A stretch of DNA of 64,000 nt from Cyprinodon diabolis. Taxonomy: Eukaryota; Chordata; Actinopteri; Cyprinodontiformes; Cyprinodontidae. The translations under genes were made by a program, and so were the position numbers. Shown here piece after piece: positions 43,944 through 58,900 of the stretch; position 1 is the first letter of the stretch, and the number at the start of each line of letters is the position of its first letter. Location: the NCBI GenBank assembly GCA_030533445.1, contig CM060068.1:34067010-34131009 (forward strand), read 5' to 3'. The notes beneath the pieces were generated by a model, which saw nothing but the letters and a program-made list of their open reading frames with translations, was not told where the DNA came from and searched no databases.

Positions 43944-46900
43944 ATGGAAGCGAACTCCATCCTCCCGGTCCTAAAAAAAAAGCTGGCCTTCCTCTCAGGT
44001 AATACCCAGTGTCCTCATGCTCCTTTAGTGCTAAATCTTCGCCTTCAGTAACCCAATGTCTCTTGGTGTCTGTTAGGAGGCAAGGACCGGCGCAGCGGTC
44101 TGATCCTCACCATCCCCCTCAATTCAGATCAGACCAGCATGGAGGAACTCAGCGCCACGCTGGATTACCTACTCAGCATCCCTAGGTACAGGCATGCTTG
44201 CTAAGGTAGCCTAGTGTGTCTAAACTATCACTAAAGCTAAACTCTCATCTCCCACTTTCAGTGACAAGTGTAAGGCTCGTGGTTTCACCGTGATCGTGGA
44301 TGGCCGGAGGTCTCAGTGGAACATCGTGAAGACGGTGGTGCTCATGCTGCAGGTAGGAATCGAACCTCCGTCGAGGATTGTGGTGTTTGGTTGTCGGTGT
44401 AGGTTTTTAAAGATGCGGCGTGTGGGTGGATGTTTCAGAACGTGATCCCAGCGGAGGTGTCGCTGGTCTGTGTGGTGAAGCCTGACGAATTCTGGGATAA
44501 GAAGGTTACACACTTCTGTTTCTGGAAGGAGAAAGACCGCCTGGGCTTTGAGGTGAGCCCCTCACCTGCTAGAGGCAAACAGGCTTTTACTTGTCCTAAA
44601 GCTCGCATAAATATGAAATATAGCAGGAATTTCAGTTTATTCCTCTCTGTATGTTCAGATCTTCATATGGGGAAACGATATTAAATTCCCCCCACTAAGG
44701 CAGTGTTTCCCAACCTTTTTGACTTGTGTACTACTTTGGGCATTTTATCTTACCATCAGTACCCCCCTTAGTCAAAAGTATTGATGATTGTCCAAAAGTG
44801 GAATGTACAATAACTGATTATAAAATAAAAACTATTTTAATCTTTTAGTTTGACCATTTATATCTTAGGCATTTTATTAATTAGAAAAGCAACATAAATA
44901 GGTTGTCTGGAAGTTAGTGAGGAATCAAAATTAAAAAATAAATAAATAAAATGTTGTACCCCTTGCAATGCACCCAAGGGGCTCTAGTACCCCTGGTTGG
45001 GAATCACTGCGCTAATGTGTCGTTTCTACTTAGAAAGGAATAATAATAACAGAACCAAATAGAGACCAACTGTTGCTTGATACCAGGGTAAGGATTCAGT
45101 TCATCTGCCTTTTTTGTCATTTTTTTTAGCTTAAATAAAACAACATACATTTAACATTGTTGAAAAAGTAGACCTTTATGTTTTTTTTAAACAAGCATCA
45201 TCGTTGTTTTTTCTCCAACTTCAGATCTTTTTCAGGTTTTTCTTTCCATCTTTTTTGGAGTTTTTATGGCACTAGTGGCTCGTTTTTCCGACAGTAGGCT
45301 GACGGGAAACAGAGTATGAGAGAGGGGGAGAGACATGCAGCAAAGGACCTTTGCCTGGATTCGAACCCGGGTTGCCCGCGTCGAGGACTAAGGCCTCCGT
45401 ACATGGGTCGTGTGCACTAACCACTGCGCAACCATGCCCTAGCTAACATTTTCATTCACTGCTATGTGTTTTTACCTACAGTGATCTTGTTCATAGAAAT
45501 CTGACCGTAGTGGGCTGGTACAGATGGTGATATTTACACCATGTGCTTTATAGTCAAGTGGACGTTAAAGTGGACTAAATGGTCTCCACTGTGATCTTCA
45601 GAGTCCAACGTCTCCTGGTTAATTCATTCTTCTGTCCTTGTTTCCAAACACTAGATCTTGTGATTTTACTCTCTCTGTATGGATGAGTGCATTGGCTAAT
45701 AACCTCTCATTGCATTGTCTCACTACACGTAATCATTAAAACATTGATGAGGCATCCACCTCTTTTGGTGGTGCCATTAGTCTCACTATAAAAGAAACAT
45801 TGACAGAAGGACAATCAATCTGTTTGTGATGCTAAGGTTGAAATCCAGCTCAGAGCTTTTTGAGAGATTCTTAAAAAAAAACAGTTAATGGTTCATAGGC
45901 TACATTCACACTGCAGCCTGAAGTGACACAAAACCAATTTTTTTGGCCCATATGCGACCTGTATCTGATCTTTTCATGGCTGTCTGAAAAACACAGATCC
46001 AATGTTTTTCCAATGTGACCCAGGCCACTTGGCTATGTGGTCCTGAATCCGATACGAATCTGATCTTTTCAGATGCGAGCTGTGTCTGAACAGCCAGGTC
46101 GCATTCATCCGACCTGAACGCCATTAATGCTTGAAAAAGGTCACTATTCTGCAACTTGCTACACAGAAGCGGCAAGAAAATCAACAACCATGGCAGACAA
46201 TGATCCGGAGAGCAGTATTTATTTTTAAACATATTAACCATATTGAAAAGATTGTGTTAATAAGGTTGGGAAAGTTGCTCCAGCACTACCATCCATGTTT
46301 TACTTCCGTAAACACAGAGCACGCTTGCTTGTGACGTCATTACGTCCTCTACTGCGCATGGGGGAAACTTGTATGAAACTTATATGAGTATTGTATGAAT
46401 GCAGTTCACACAGGAGATCACATACAAGTTTCATATATATGGAAATGTGAACGGCAACGCAAAAAAAAATCAGATTTCACAAAAAAAGTTGGAATTGAGC
46501 ATCAAGGCCTGCAGTGTTAACGTAGCCATAGATCCTTTTTTCTGGTATTAGTTCTCTCAGAACCAGAAAAGATATGGATCTGTAGCAAACAAACCTAGAT
46601 TGGATCATTCTAAAATGGTAAATAAATGAAGTCAGGTTTCAAGATATTAGAAAAACTGAAAATGAATATAATATATTTGTGAATACTTGTGTGTTCTTGT
46701 TTTGCTGGTAACTATTTTCCTCATACACCCACCACTCTGCTTTAACTTCAGCATGTCTTTCAATAAACTGTGTATCCAGTTTCAGTTTTAAAGGTGTTGA
46801 AAACCCATCAGACTGTAAGCACAGCAATAAATGTGCAGTATTGGAAGTAAAGTAGGCTACCAAATATTGCAACAAATAATCCCCTCCCAGCGGTGGAATT

Positions 46901-49900
46901 GCAGACATGGATATTTAGAAGACGAGTAGGTTGCCATATTAATAGGAAGCTTTTGGGCTTTATGAAAATGATAATCAATAGTTTTTCAACAATATTCTAA
47001 ATATTACCTTCTTTTAATGTTTAGTGTGGTTTTAAAAGCTAGTTTGGCTTTTCCTAGTCAGCGTCTACTAACTTTTGGCATCATAGAGAAACCTGGACGG
47101 TTCATAGTGTCTGTTGGCATCTGTGGTTATGGTCACCACCACCTCTATCATTGACAGATGGTTTTGCTAATATAGATCTGTAGTCTCGCTGACCCAAATT
47201 TTTGCAGCCATGTTGGCTCAGCCATGGTTTCTATGGTAACCGGATCAAGTCAGCCGGTCTGTGGTAATTTGAAAGTTGTTAAAGAAGGATAATCCTTTGC
47301 AGTAGATGTGAAGATAAGCCTATTTTTAACCAATCTGAAGATGTTTCTGATTGCTTGAAGAGGGAGTTTGCACATTAAAAAGCAACAGGCTAAGTTCATT
47401 ACCTCCTAAAGTCAGTTTTACTGAGGTAGCATGTTCTAGTTAAACCAATCTGCGGGGTGGCTTCCCCTCTAGTTTTCTTTCCATCCTTGAATAGCAGATA
47501 ACATCCACAGCAGCTGTGAGGGAGATCCCAGTGACGGTGCTGAAATGTGACTCATCTCAACCATGGAGAGGGTTGGTGGCGGGGTGTGTGATCTACAGCT
47601 GCTGTAGCGCCTGACCTGGCACTTAAATCAAAAACACACTCATACACACGATGGACTGAGTCCAGGTTTGCTGTTGGCATCGTTTGCCTTGACAACTGGA
47701 AGACAGCCTCTCTGCCAACTGTCTTTTCAGGTTTATTTATGGGGAAAATTGAACTGCAGTGTGATTCATGTGATAACGAAGAAAAAGGTTACTTTGCTTG
47801 ATTTCTTTTTTCTCCTTATAAATCCTGCTTTTAGCTTGAAGGCTGACATTAAACTCACAACGCCCTGTATTCTGATTTAGAAAACCATCAGAGACACTCG
47901 GGCTGGAGTTTATCTTATGATCCAGCAATTTGCTTTGGTTAATAAACAAAAAAAAACATATACATTGTGATCTGAGAAACTAGTAGTTGAACCAAAGGGT
48001 AACCCTAAACAAAGTCAATGGCCCGCCCAAAATGTTGCAATGGTCTGAGTTTTACGAACAATTCTAGTCAATACTTCTACCTTTTCAGCGCAAGTGAACG
48101 CAGCATCATGCAGCACACAGCAGTGGCTTCATTCTACCTTCTCATTGGTCAAGCTACTTTCTGCTTCTCTGCAACAGCATTACAGTGCAGAGGATATGTA
48201 AAGGGTTTTATGCTGGCGTCTATGTTATTGATAAGTGAACCACTTAAATAGCGCAGATGTAAAACGGTGAATTTTACAGCATGCTGTCAAAAAGCTTTTT
48301 AATTCACTCCAGCTGTCCAATTAATGAGGCTGATGCCAACTAACTACCTTACAAAGCTTTAGCATATTACTGTAATAGAGTACCTTTCGAAACGACTTTC
48401 TCACAACGCTGGGTGTTGTCATGATTGGATGTTTTCTTGTTATTCTACTTTTAGAAAAAGAAAACGTTTAATATATAATTATAAATATACTGCATACATA
48501 AGGCGTAGTATTCACTATAATGCCACCTCAAATAATCTTGTGGCACCCTAATTTTAAAATCCTAACTCCACCGCTACAGGAAACGTGTCTTAGAGTTTGT
48601 TGTTTTATTGTAGAAGCTGATTAAGGATTAATAATGGTTCTAAACTACAGCGTGTAATAATGACAGGATTTATTGACAGATATATATTATGTAATATGTT
48701 ATACGTAAATGTGTCTCAATCATTATGTTTGCTTTGCCTTAAAAATTGCTATTTATAATTCCATAGTATTGGGTCTCGCATTTCTGGAGGTAGACGTCTT
48801 TGCACTACGGCAGCACAGAGCTGACAAAATACCGACTAGTGAGATCGTCGTTACGCTCAAATGTGTTGAGAGTAAGGATGTCCCGATCAGCATTTTAGGC
48901 CTCCGATCCTTATCCGATCTTTTAACCTCAAATCCGATCCGATTTTGAGTCCCGATCCGATATTTTCTCTTTAGTAGTGAAATAGATAAAACTCAAATAT
49001 ATTTTGTCGTGGGAAAAAAGTATTCAACTATTCATCCTAGTTAAATAAACGGAGATCGATGGATTTCACTCAGTCGGCACATTTATTAATCATCTTTGCA
49101 AAGAGAGAACAGTCATCATGGCACAGCATTCTGCTCTGTTCTGATCTGGGCAGGGTTCGTCCCCCCCTAGTTACAACAATGGAAAGCAGTCAGAGTCATA
49201 ACAAATTACACACACTTTGCTTAACAGTAACATGTTATGAATAAACCTTGAGAAAGAATCTGGATTATTATGGGAAGAAGCAATGTCTGGTCTACAAACA
49301 ACATTCTGCAGGGAATGGTGTGGCCTTGAGAGAGAAACAGACTGAGTGAAAACTTTTATAGTGAGTAAATATGAATATTAATATATAATAGAAGAAAGAT
49401 ATAAATTTTCCCACAACAAGCAAGTAATTCAACTTTTTATTAGACTAATATCTGATCAAAAAGCATTACTGTTATTATTGTAAATCCCATTAAATCAAAA
49501 TCTTACCAAAGATTAAAGGTCAGCTTCAATTTTGACTAAGTTGGTACAGTATCAAGTGCTATCCAAGATCCACTTTTAGCTTATAAGTGATTAATATAGG
49601 CTGCCATAAAGTCAATAAAAATAAAGTGCACTGACCACTGAGCAAATTTAAAATGCCCTTGCTCATCTTAAATGTGGTGTAAACGGATAGAAGACAAATA
49701 GTTACAATTCAGTAAATGAATTTGAAAAATCTCAATCCAACTTAAAAAGTAAGTAAAAAGAATTCAATCAAATGAATTCAAAACTTCAGGACTGCAGCTT
49801 AAAAGTAGCATGATCACTGAAACATGATCAAAATCAACTAGACCATTCTTCAGTCATGAACAAACACGTACGTAGCCCTAAAAACAACTAAACAACCAAA

Positions 49901-52900
49901 CCTGAATACTTAATTATAATAACCACAATGCTCTTTCCAGTTATGCCTCACTCACATATCTTAATTCAGTCAAGTTGTCAAGAGCAATAAATTCAACTAA
50001 CCTTTATGTGATCTTTTTTGCTCTATTATTTTCGTTTGAGTATTTGTTTCTCCTCATAACGTCCAGTTTTTGTTGTTTTGCTTTAGCAACCTTTCCTTCT
50101 GCAGCTTTACAAAACACTTTATACACATTGTCATGTTTTGTCCTCAAATGACGAATCAAGTTCATGGTGTTAAATGTAGCTCTGCTGCTACCTCCTCTTG
50201 AAATTGCCATGTAGCAGACATTGCAAGTAGCTTTAGGACAGTCTTCACTCACTACTAGGGGTGTAAATCACCCATCATGGCGATTCGATTCAGTATCGAT
50301 TTCCTGACCCAACGATTTGATTATTTTCGATACTCAAGAATACACCACGATTCGATTAATTGGTGAATTTTTTTTTTTTTTTTAACACCTTACAGGCTAG
50401 ACAATGTTTCAAATTTGAAATAAATCAATGAAAGCTGTAATATCGTTGTGCTTTTTTTTTTTTTTGAGAAACTACAGAAAAAAACAGAAGTAGAAAAGTT
50501 GCACTCCATCTATCCCATTTAAACCTCTTCCACTGAAAAATAATAATGCCCCAGTGTTATAGATTCTGCAAGGCTTTGCATCAGAAAATACTGCACAGAA
50601 TCAGTGCAATGAGTGCAATGCAATACCTCGGCTCCAGACACCCCCCCCCCCACACACACACACACACAGACACTCCGCTGCACCTCTCCCAAATTGTAGC
50701 TGAAGGCAGCCAGTGCCACAGACAGTAGGCCGGCTTGTTTTGTTTTCATGACCGAAACTGCGGAAAACAACTTGTGAAGTTTGACCCGCTAGAAGAGCGA
50801 GGTGCGCGAGAATGGTGGGACCCTTTTTTCAACTGGATCTCCGCTCTTTTTAGCCCTCACGTCCCTCCGTCGTCGGACTAAACTCGCCCCCACTTCCTCA
50901 CCGCCTCGGCCGTATCAAGACCCACAGTGTGTAACACAGACCACGCTTAAATACTGAGCATAAATATAAAAATGTCTGTGTCAAGCTCACTGCAACACAC
51001 TGCTGTAAGAGTATAACCAGGAAGCCCGGTAGGAGGGCAAAATAGGTTTTAGCGTTCCCGCAGCACGGGAGGGAAAATTACGCCCAGGAGCAAATGGATA
51101 AAAATAGACCGGAGGAAAAAAAACATGAATCGATTCTCTTGCAGATGTATCAATGCATCGGATCGTCGGCTGTTGGATCGATGCGTCGATACAAAACTAT
51201 TATTATTTACACCCCTACTCACTACAGTAAAATACTTCCACACTTCTGACATGCTTGCTTTGCAACAGCTGCGAAGGTTTGTATTGTGCAACTACCATCA
51301 ACCGTAACTAGCGGGTACTTTACTGCAGTTGCTGTAAAGTTCGCCGCGACTAGTCAGGTAATGTAGCTGATCTCCGATCACGGTAAAATAGGAAAGATCG
51401 GGCCGATTCCGATCTCGAGATCGCGACATCCGTAGTTGAGAGGTTTGAACCGGATGGTGATGAACATTAGATGTCAGCAGCAACACGCTGAAGAATGCTG
51501 GTACTGTGCAGCACTTAATCATGCAGTGACAAAAAGGGCTCCATATAAGAGGCAATAGGAGGATTAGCTGTTTTGGTTTGTCAGACTGGATAATTCTCTC
51601 CTTCTACAAATCCATTTTCCTTATAAATGTTCCTGCAAAGAAATAAATCAACCCAACACAAACTCCCTGAAATTTTATGCTATGTTTACATTAACATGTA
51701 TTAAACAATGTTGCTATAGCTCAAGGTCTTGTTTGTCACAGATTCAGTCATTAATTATTGCTCTGACTGTTGCAGGTTTAGGCAAGTAGCTACTCTTTAC
51801 AGCCATTTCCTGACTTATAAGGATCAACGCTCCTTTGCCTCACTGGAATGGAATGATCACAATGTTTCCAATGTTCCTGCAATGATAAATTACATTATTT
51901 TAGAGCTTAAATATCTGTGCTGATGTTTGTAGACAGCTTTTTATGAGAATTATGGAAACAGAGGTGATCTATATAGTCAGTGTTTGGACAACAAACCATA
52001 AAGATGATGAAATTCTGAGAGCAAAACTCCTCAGTTATGATTCATTTTTTAACCTCAGAACATTTCTAATGTTATAACTCTGCAGAGTTTATTGGAGGTC
52101 CAGAGCATATTTCAACTCCTGAGTGTATTTTTAGGATGTCAGCAGTCTGTATTCGTTAAACAGCCTAAAGGAGGACAGCCTTCTCCCACTTTATCTTTTG
52201 CTCCATTGTAAATCAGAGACCTAGAGAATGGGATCGGGGATGAGTGGACAATTAATAACTGTTATTTAGCAAAAGTAGAAAACAGATGTAAGCGAGCAAT
52301 AAACACTTCAAGTTGTTATATAACCTGTAATCATAGTTGTCCCTTTCAGGGCTATGCAGTTGTCGGGGCACGTATGATAAAGAGGCTGTTGGGAAAAATA
52401 AAAATTTAAAGCTGGTTCTTCATAGCAGACACAAGATAAGTGAGAAATGCTTAATGAAACCGACCTACTTTGATAGGAGGTATATGAAGTCTAAATACAT
52501 TAAATTTAATTAACCAAAACTTATCATTATCAAAGAAAAATTAAATGTGTTTCTGTACTCAATTTTTTTAAAAGTCTTGTATCAAGTCCTTTTGATATCA
52601 ACATGACCACATCACTGTCGCCATATTGGTTTAGAAGCTATGTATCCTGGCACTGGCTATATTTATGTACATAAAAAAACAACCACAACCAAATCTCTAG
52701 TTTCATACCCACCACTTTAGAGAATATTGAATTTCAGAAATAAAAAAGAAGCTTTTTTTCCCTCCTGACTGAGGTAAAAAAACAAATGTTTTTTATTTGA
52801 TTTTCTTTATTAAAGCAAACCAAAAATGTAACAATTCCTCATTTTTTTAATGTAATGATCCAAAAAATTATGAGGTCAATTAATAAAAAAAATAATTAAT

Positions 52901-55900
52901 CAGAAAGATAATAGAAAACATAATGAAAATATATAACACTTTGAAATATATCCTTTGATTAATGTTAATTGGTCTGGGAAAAAAATACCTTTGCATTGCC
53001 TAAAAAGAAAAGAGAAAAAAAAAGATTTTTTTTATTACTGAAAAAAAAAACATCTTTAGTAGTCATTTTTATGCAAAATAAATAAAAAAGAAGTATGGTT
53101 TATGTTGTTTGCCAAATTACAATATAAATGATTTTGTCTAACTCAATAATCCTTTTTATTGTTGAATTACTGACTGATAAAGAGACACCCTTTCAAAATA
53201 AAAGGAACCATTTGGCTGCTTAATTTGACAAAATTATATTTCCAAGTTTCCACTTGGTTCAGTATTGCAATTTATATTCTTGGAATCTATTTCAGATAAA
53301 ATAATGTCTGATTTGAAAGGGTCCGTGTTTAAGATTTACTTTCTTAAATTTGATTTATTGGAAATTTTTTTCAGGTACTTCAGGAAAGGGAAACAGCTCT
53401 TTAGCGCATTGCTAAATCGGAAGCCAGCTTCAGCAATATAGGCAAATATAGTCAATGTTAATGTTTATCATTTTTATACAAACCGCCTGAAAATACTATG
53501 AAATAAATTTAGAAAAGCAAAATTTTGAAAATAGAAACATATTAGTAACCCTAACTTCTTAGCTCCCCTCACTATCCTTTGCAGGGCTCCTTTATTTTCC
53601 ATATTGTAATTGGAATACCACACTGGGATAAAGTGTCAACATGATTTAAATTTTACTTTTAGTGTTTGATCAGGCTGATTTCTGACTTTATGCTCACTTT
53701 TAATGCTTTGGTTCAGGTGATCCTGGTTTCGGCCAATAAGCTCACTCGTTACATCGAACCTTGCCAGCTTACAGACGATTTCGGAGGAAGTCTGGACTAT
53801 GACCACAGCGACTGGCTCAACAAGAGACTGGTAACTGAAATATATTGAAAACTTTTACAGCTTATCCTAAAGTGGATGTTGCCATGGTTACTGGAAGCTT
53901 GGTACTTATTTGTCATTCGTTTCAATTCAGGTTTTTGAGAAGTTTACAAAAGAGTCGACCGCGCTTCTGGACGAGCTGACCATCATCAACGACAGTGAAA
54001 AAAGTGCCTCGGGGGACAAAGACAAGTAGGCCCGCAGCCCGTAGTTATTGTGATTAATCTCACAGCTGCAGTTTTATAAGTATGGTCTGTTTGCCATTGC
54101 AGATCAACCGATGGAGCTCTCTTGCCATCATTTGATCCTGAAACTGTCCTACAGAATGGTAAAACATTTTTTCCTAGATTAAAACATTTAAAGCAGGTGT
54201 TTCAGAACCCCTGTGGGGTTGCGAGACAGCAATTGGGGGCTCCAGAGATGGTTTTAACAATTTTCTTTAATATGATTCCTGAATAATATGGCTTAACTTT
54301 GAAGCGGACACTATACAACCTATTCACATGCAGCAATGCAGCATGTACGGCCATAGTGGTCTAAAGGCCAATTTATGCTTCTGACACATAGCCTATGCAA
54401 CCGTCAAATCTGTCTCTGTGTCCCTCAATCTTTTTCTTCTTGTCCATCCTGCCTGTACATACACACACACATATGTATGTACACTCACCGGTCACTTTAT
54501 TAGGTACCCCATGCTAGTAACGGGTTGGACCCCCTTTTGCCTTCAGAACTGCCTAAATTCTTCGTTGCATAGATTCAACAAGGTGCTGGAAGCATTCCTC
54601 AGGGAGTTTGGTCCATATTGACATGATGGCATCACACAGTTGCCGCAGATTTGTCGGCTGCTCATCCATGATGCGAATCTCCCGTTCCACCACATCCCAA
54701 AGATGCTCTATTGGATTGAGATCTGGTGACTGGAGGCCATTTGAGTACAGTGAACTCATTGTCATGTTCAAGAAACCAGTCTGAGATTATTCCAGCTTTA
54801 TGACATGGTGCATTATCCTGCTGAAAGTAGCCATCAGAAGTTGGGTACATTGTGGTCATAAAGGGATGGACATGGTCAGCAACAATACTCAGGTAGGCTG
54901 TGGCGTTGCAACGATGCTCAATTGGTACCAAGGGGCCCAAAGAGTGCCAAGAAAATATTCCCCACACCATGACACCACCACCACCAGCCTGAACCCTTGA
55001 TACAAGGCAGGATGGATGCATGCTTTCATGTTGTAGACGCCAAATTCTGACCCTACCATCCGAATGTCGCAGCAGAAATCGAGACTTATCAGACCAGGCA
55101 ACGTTTTTCCAATCTTCTATTGTCCAATTTCGATGAGCTTGTGCAAATTGTAGCCTCAGTTTCCTGTTCTTAGCTGAAAGGATTGGCACCCGGTGTGGTC
55201 TTCTGCTGCTGTAGCCCATCTGCCTCAAAGTATGACGTACTGTGCGTTCAGAGATGCTCTTCTGCCCACCTTGGTTGTAACGGGTGGTTATTTGAGTCAC
55301 TGTTGCCCTTCTATCAGCTCGAACCAGTCTGGCCATTCTCCTCTGACCTCTGGCCTCAACAAGGCATTTCCGCCCACAGAACTGCCGCTCACTGGATGTT
55401 TTTTCTTTTTCGGACCATTCTCTGTAAACCCTAGAGATGGTTGTGCGTGAAAATCCCAGTAGATCAGCAGTTTCTGAAATACTCAGACCAGCCCTTCTGG
55501 CACCAACAATCATGCCACGTTCAAAGTCACTCAAATAACCTTTCTTCCCCATACTGATGCTCGGTTTGAACTGCAGGAGATTGTCTTGACCATGTCTACA
55601 TGCCTAAATGCACTGAGTTTCCACCATGCGATTGGCTGCTTAGAAATTAAGTGTTAACGAGCAGTTGGACAGGTGTACCTAATAAAGTGGCCGGCGGGTG
55701 TATATGTATGTCTAATTTATCTAACATTCAATGGATCACTAGACTATAAAATCGACCATTAAAAGATTAGATGTCCTATTAGATAATTAAAAACTAAAAT
55801 GAAAATAAATAAAATAAATGTATGCCATTTAAAATTAATTGTATTTATAAATGAATATATTTAACTGTATATTATATAGATGGATACATTTAATGTATAT

Positions 55901-58900
55901 TTAGGGGGTCATCAGTCTGAGGCATTATTATTCTCTTTGCTTTGTATTGAAATTAACAGGCAGGCAGAAGAAGTAGAAGAAGTAAAAAGGCTTAACATGT
56001 GAATGGCAAATAATTCAGGAATTTAAATATTCTGAATGATCTTTAATTAAAAGGTGTTTTAGGGATATTATGATATATTGTCGTTTTAGCAGAAAGCAGC
56101 CCTGGTCTGATTAATATTTATGACTAGCTCGTCAGTTTTCTTTATCAACACTAGGACTGAAACAATTAGTTGATTACTGAAATAATTGCCAACTAATAGT
56201 AATTGAAATGTTAAATGGAGTATAGAGACTGGAAAATGCCTTTTAAAGCAGTAATTATATCAAAATTGTAAAAAAAAATATACAAACATTTTGCATTGAA
56301 GATTAATTTTTTTTTTTCCGTCTGTCAATATGTTCTATCCAGAACTCCTCAAGTGGAAAAATTTTAGTTTCCCCTGGTTTAATTTAATAAAAAGATCATC
56401 TTTAAGGAATCAAAAAAATAATCGACAGATTAATTGATTTGCAGAATAATCGTTAGTTGCAGACCTATTCAACACACCAGGATGAAATTGCAGAATGCAT
56501 TGAGAAACAGCTTCAAGGCTTCAGGTCAGACAAACAACATGAGGATAAAGGGTCCCTCATAATGAAGCACAGACTTGATGCTTCACCAGACAATCACTTT
56601 TCTGTCCTCAAGACACAAACAGGCTTTATTCTCCCAGAATTAAAATAATTAGAACAGAGCGTTTCACAGAAGCATCGCAGTTACAGCTAAAAGGAATCGT
56701 TAAAGAAATAAGTAAAAAATCCTCCCCCACTGAGAATAAATGTTCTGAAAACACGTGGATGTGGAGGTTTTATTAAGGTGATATAACCTTGAGGTTTTCA
56801 GTTTGTCAGTTTGGATGTTTTCAGACCACACATCAAGGACGAACTGAGAGAAGTATTGAGTATTGAGTCTGAATGATACAGTCATTGCCCCAGATATTTC
56901 CACCCTATTTCCTTTTTTGCCACATTTATGTGTCTCAGATTACTAAACATTTTATTGCTTGTAATGTTTTTGAAGGATTATTTCATTCATTAGTGGCTGT
57001 GCGCGCCCTGGAAGGAGTTACTGTAATTGTTTTTTTTTGTCTTAAGTCAGCCACAAATTGATTGATTGAATAGATTTTTTTTTTAAGCATGAACATCCTA
57101 TTTACTCCAGTCTCTTCCTCCCATTTAATTTTTTAACTGCATACCCTTTTTGTTTCCTTAACCATTAGGAGGTAAATTTATGGCTCTTATTAAATTTACT
57201 AAGGGTTAAGTTGGTTTGCATAACTATTTTTTACCCTTTAATAAAAGTACCGTATTTTCCTTACTATAAGCTGCTAGTTTTTTCCCCACGTTTTGAACCA
57301 TGCAGCTTATAAGTTGTGGCTTTTCTATAGCCTGATTAACCAGACTAAATGTCTGAAATATATCTTTCAAACCCTGTCTGTGCCTATTGGCCAACGCTCT
57401 GACCAATAAGCGCAACTGACTGTGATGTAGTAAGCGCGACAGAAAGCTGGTGGCGTCTTTGGAACTGATTCCAAAGTCAAACGAGAACCGTTCAATAGTC
57501 GTTGCCATCTTCCTTGTTGAGTTTTCTCCAGCGTCGCACAGCTTTGTCGTCGCGCCCTCAAACCCCCGCCTCCTTTGCATCCAGAAATTTAAAACACGTC
57601 TCTGCGTTGCGATTGGCCCGCCAGTTCTAGGGCCTGGGGCATTGATCGAGGTTAGCAGGTGGGGCTACTTTACTAGGCTAGTTTTTCTGTGGATTTTTCC
57701 TAACCGCCAACAGGGGACGTCATAGTTGGATATTAAAGAATAAGGGGCTGATTTTAATTTAGCACAAGAACATGCTAGCAGCAGACACGGAGGAGATCAA
57801 ATATTCTGAATTCACACATTTTGACATTTATTCGATGCATTAAAGTTGCCAAATCAATGAAGAGACTGGGCTCAACTCCTGCAGAGCTGACTTAAAGAGC
57901 TGGAGAATGTCCGTCTTTCAGTAGAAGCTCTTACTGCTATGAGCCAACAGGCTAACGGGAGCTAGCATTCTTCTTCATCCCTACTCGGGGGAGCTCCCCC
58001 TACAGGTTTGGTGGGAGACAGTTTAGTAGATATGAGTGGCTTACAACCCAGTGTGGCTTATATATGTATGTTTCCATTTTTTTCCCCCAAGAATCTTAGT
58101 GGGCGCGTATAGGAGAAAAACGGTCTCATTGGAATCTCCCTTTTTTTTTGTACACCAAATTTTAAACAGTGATTTTTTTGAACACCAAATTTTAAACACT
58201 GGATTTATATGTGGTAAAAATTTGCCTGCAAAAAATTCTCTTGCAAAAAATTCACCTGCAAATGTGTTGCCCTTTTGGTGAACTCAAGCCAAAGCAATCG
58301 ACACTCGCTGCTGTCGAGCAGCTTCTAGCCAATGAAATGAGCGCATTTGGTCACATGACACAACAGTATAGCTTTGTTCCAGGCTGAATGAAGCTGAATG
58401 AGGAGTTTTCTTGTTAAAAGGATATGATTACAAAACGTCATTTAGCTACTAATAGGGCCCGCAAATCTGCCCATATTACACCTATTCTGCATTACCTTCA
58501 CTGGCTTCCCATCACCTGCAGAATTCAATACAAAATCGCGCTCATCACCCATCAGTGTTTAAACGGATCCTCACCGGATTATCTGAAGGACCTTCTCATT
58601 CCACATTCATCCACCAGATCTCTTCGATCACAAGACTGCAACTTCCTTCACCTCCCTCGCTCCAGATTAAGGTCCATGGGAGATCGGGCTTTCGCTGTCG
58701 CTGCCCCCCATCTCTGGAACTCTCCCAGATCATTTGAGAGCTCCAGAACCACTGATTGATTTTAAAAGAGGCTTGAAGACTTTTTTATTTAAGCAAGCCT
58801 ATTCTGCCTCCACATGATTTTTATGATGTTGATTTTTATCTTTGATTTTATTTGCACTGTGTAGCACTTTGAGATTTTTGTTAATGAAAAGTGCGGTACA

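Larger units (their letters stand above)
48873..51434 (-). mobile_element. hAT element with BED finger, split by a nested hAT
   Basis: Left end TAAGGATGTCCCGATC and right end complementary to TACGGATGTCGCGATC. A perfect 8-bp duplication GTTGAGAG lies at 48865-48872 and 51435-51442. Near the right end a BED zinc-finger start is encoded on the minus strand. Most of the transposase is missing or decayed. It contains the nested element at 50256-51217 and a possible solo LTR at 49005-49418. Confidence 0.88.

Noticed and set aside
45357..45440. tRNA gene
   Set aside because: A and B boxes are present, but the cloverleaf does not close and a SINE body follows.
49005..49418. Endogenous retrovirus
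   Set aside because: Only a possible solo LTR is visible; no gag, pol or env frame, primer-binding site or second LTR, and no duplication.
54800..55450. + strand frames of 66-85 aa within the Tc1 element
   Set aside because: Antisense shadows of the minus-strand transposase.
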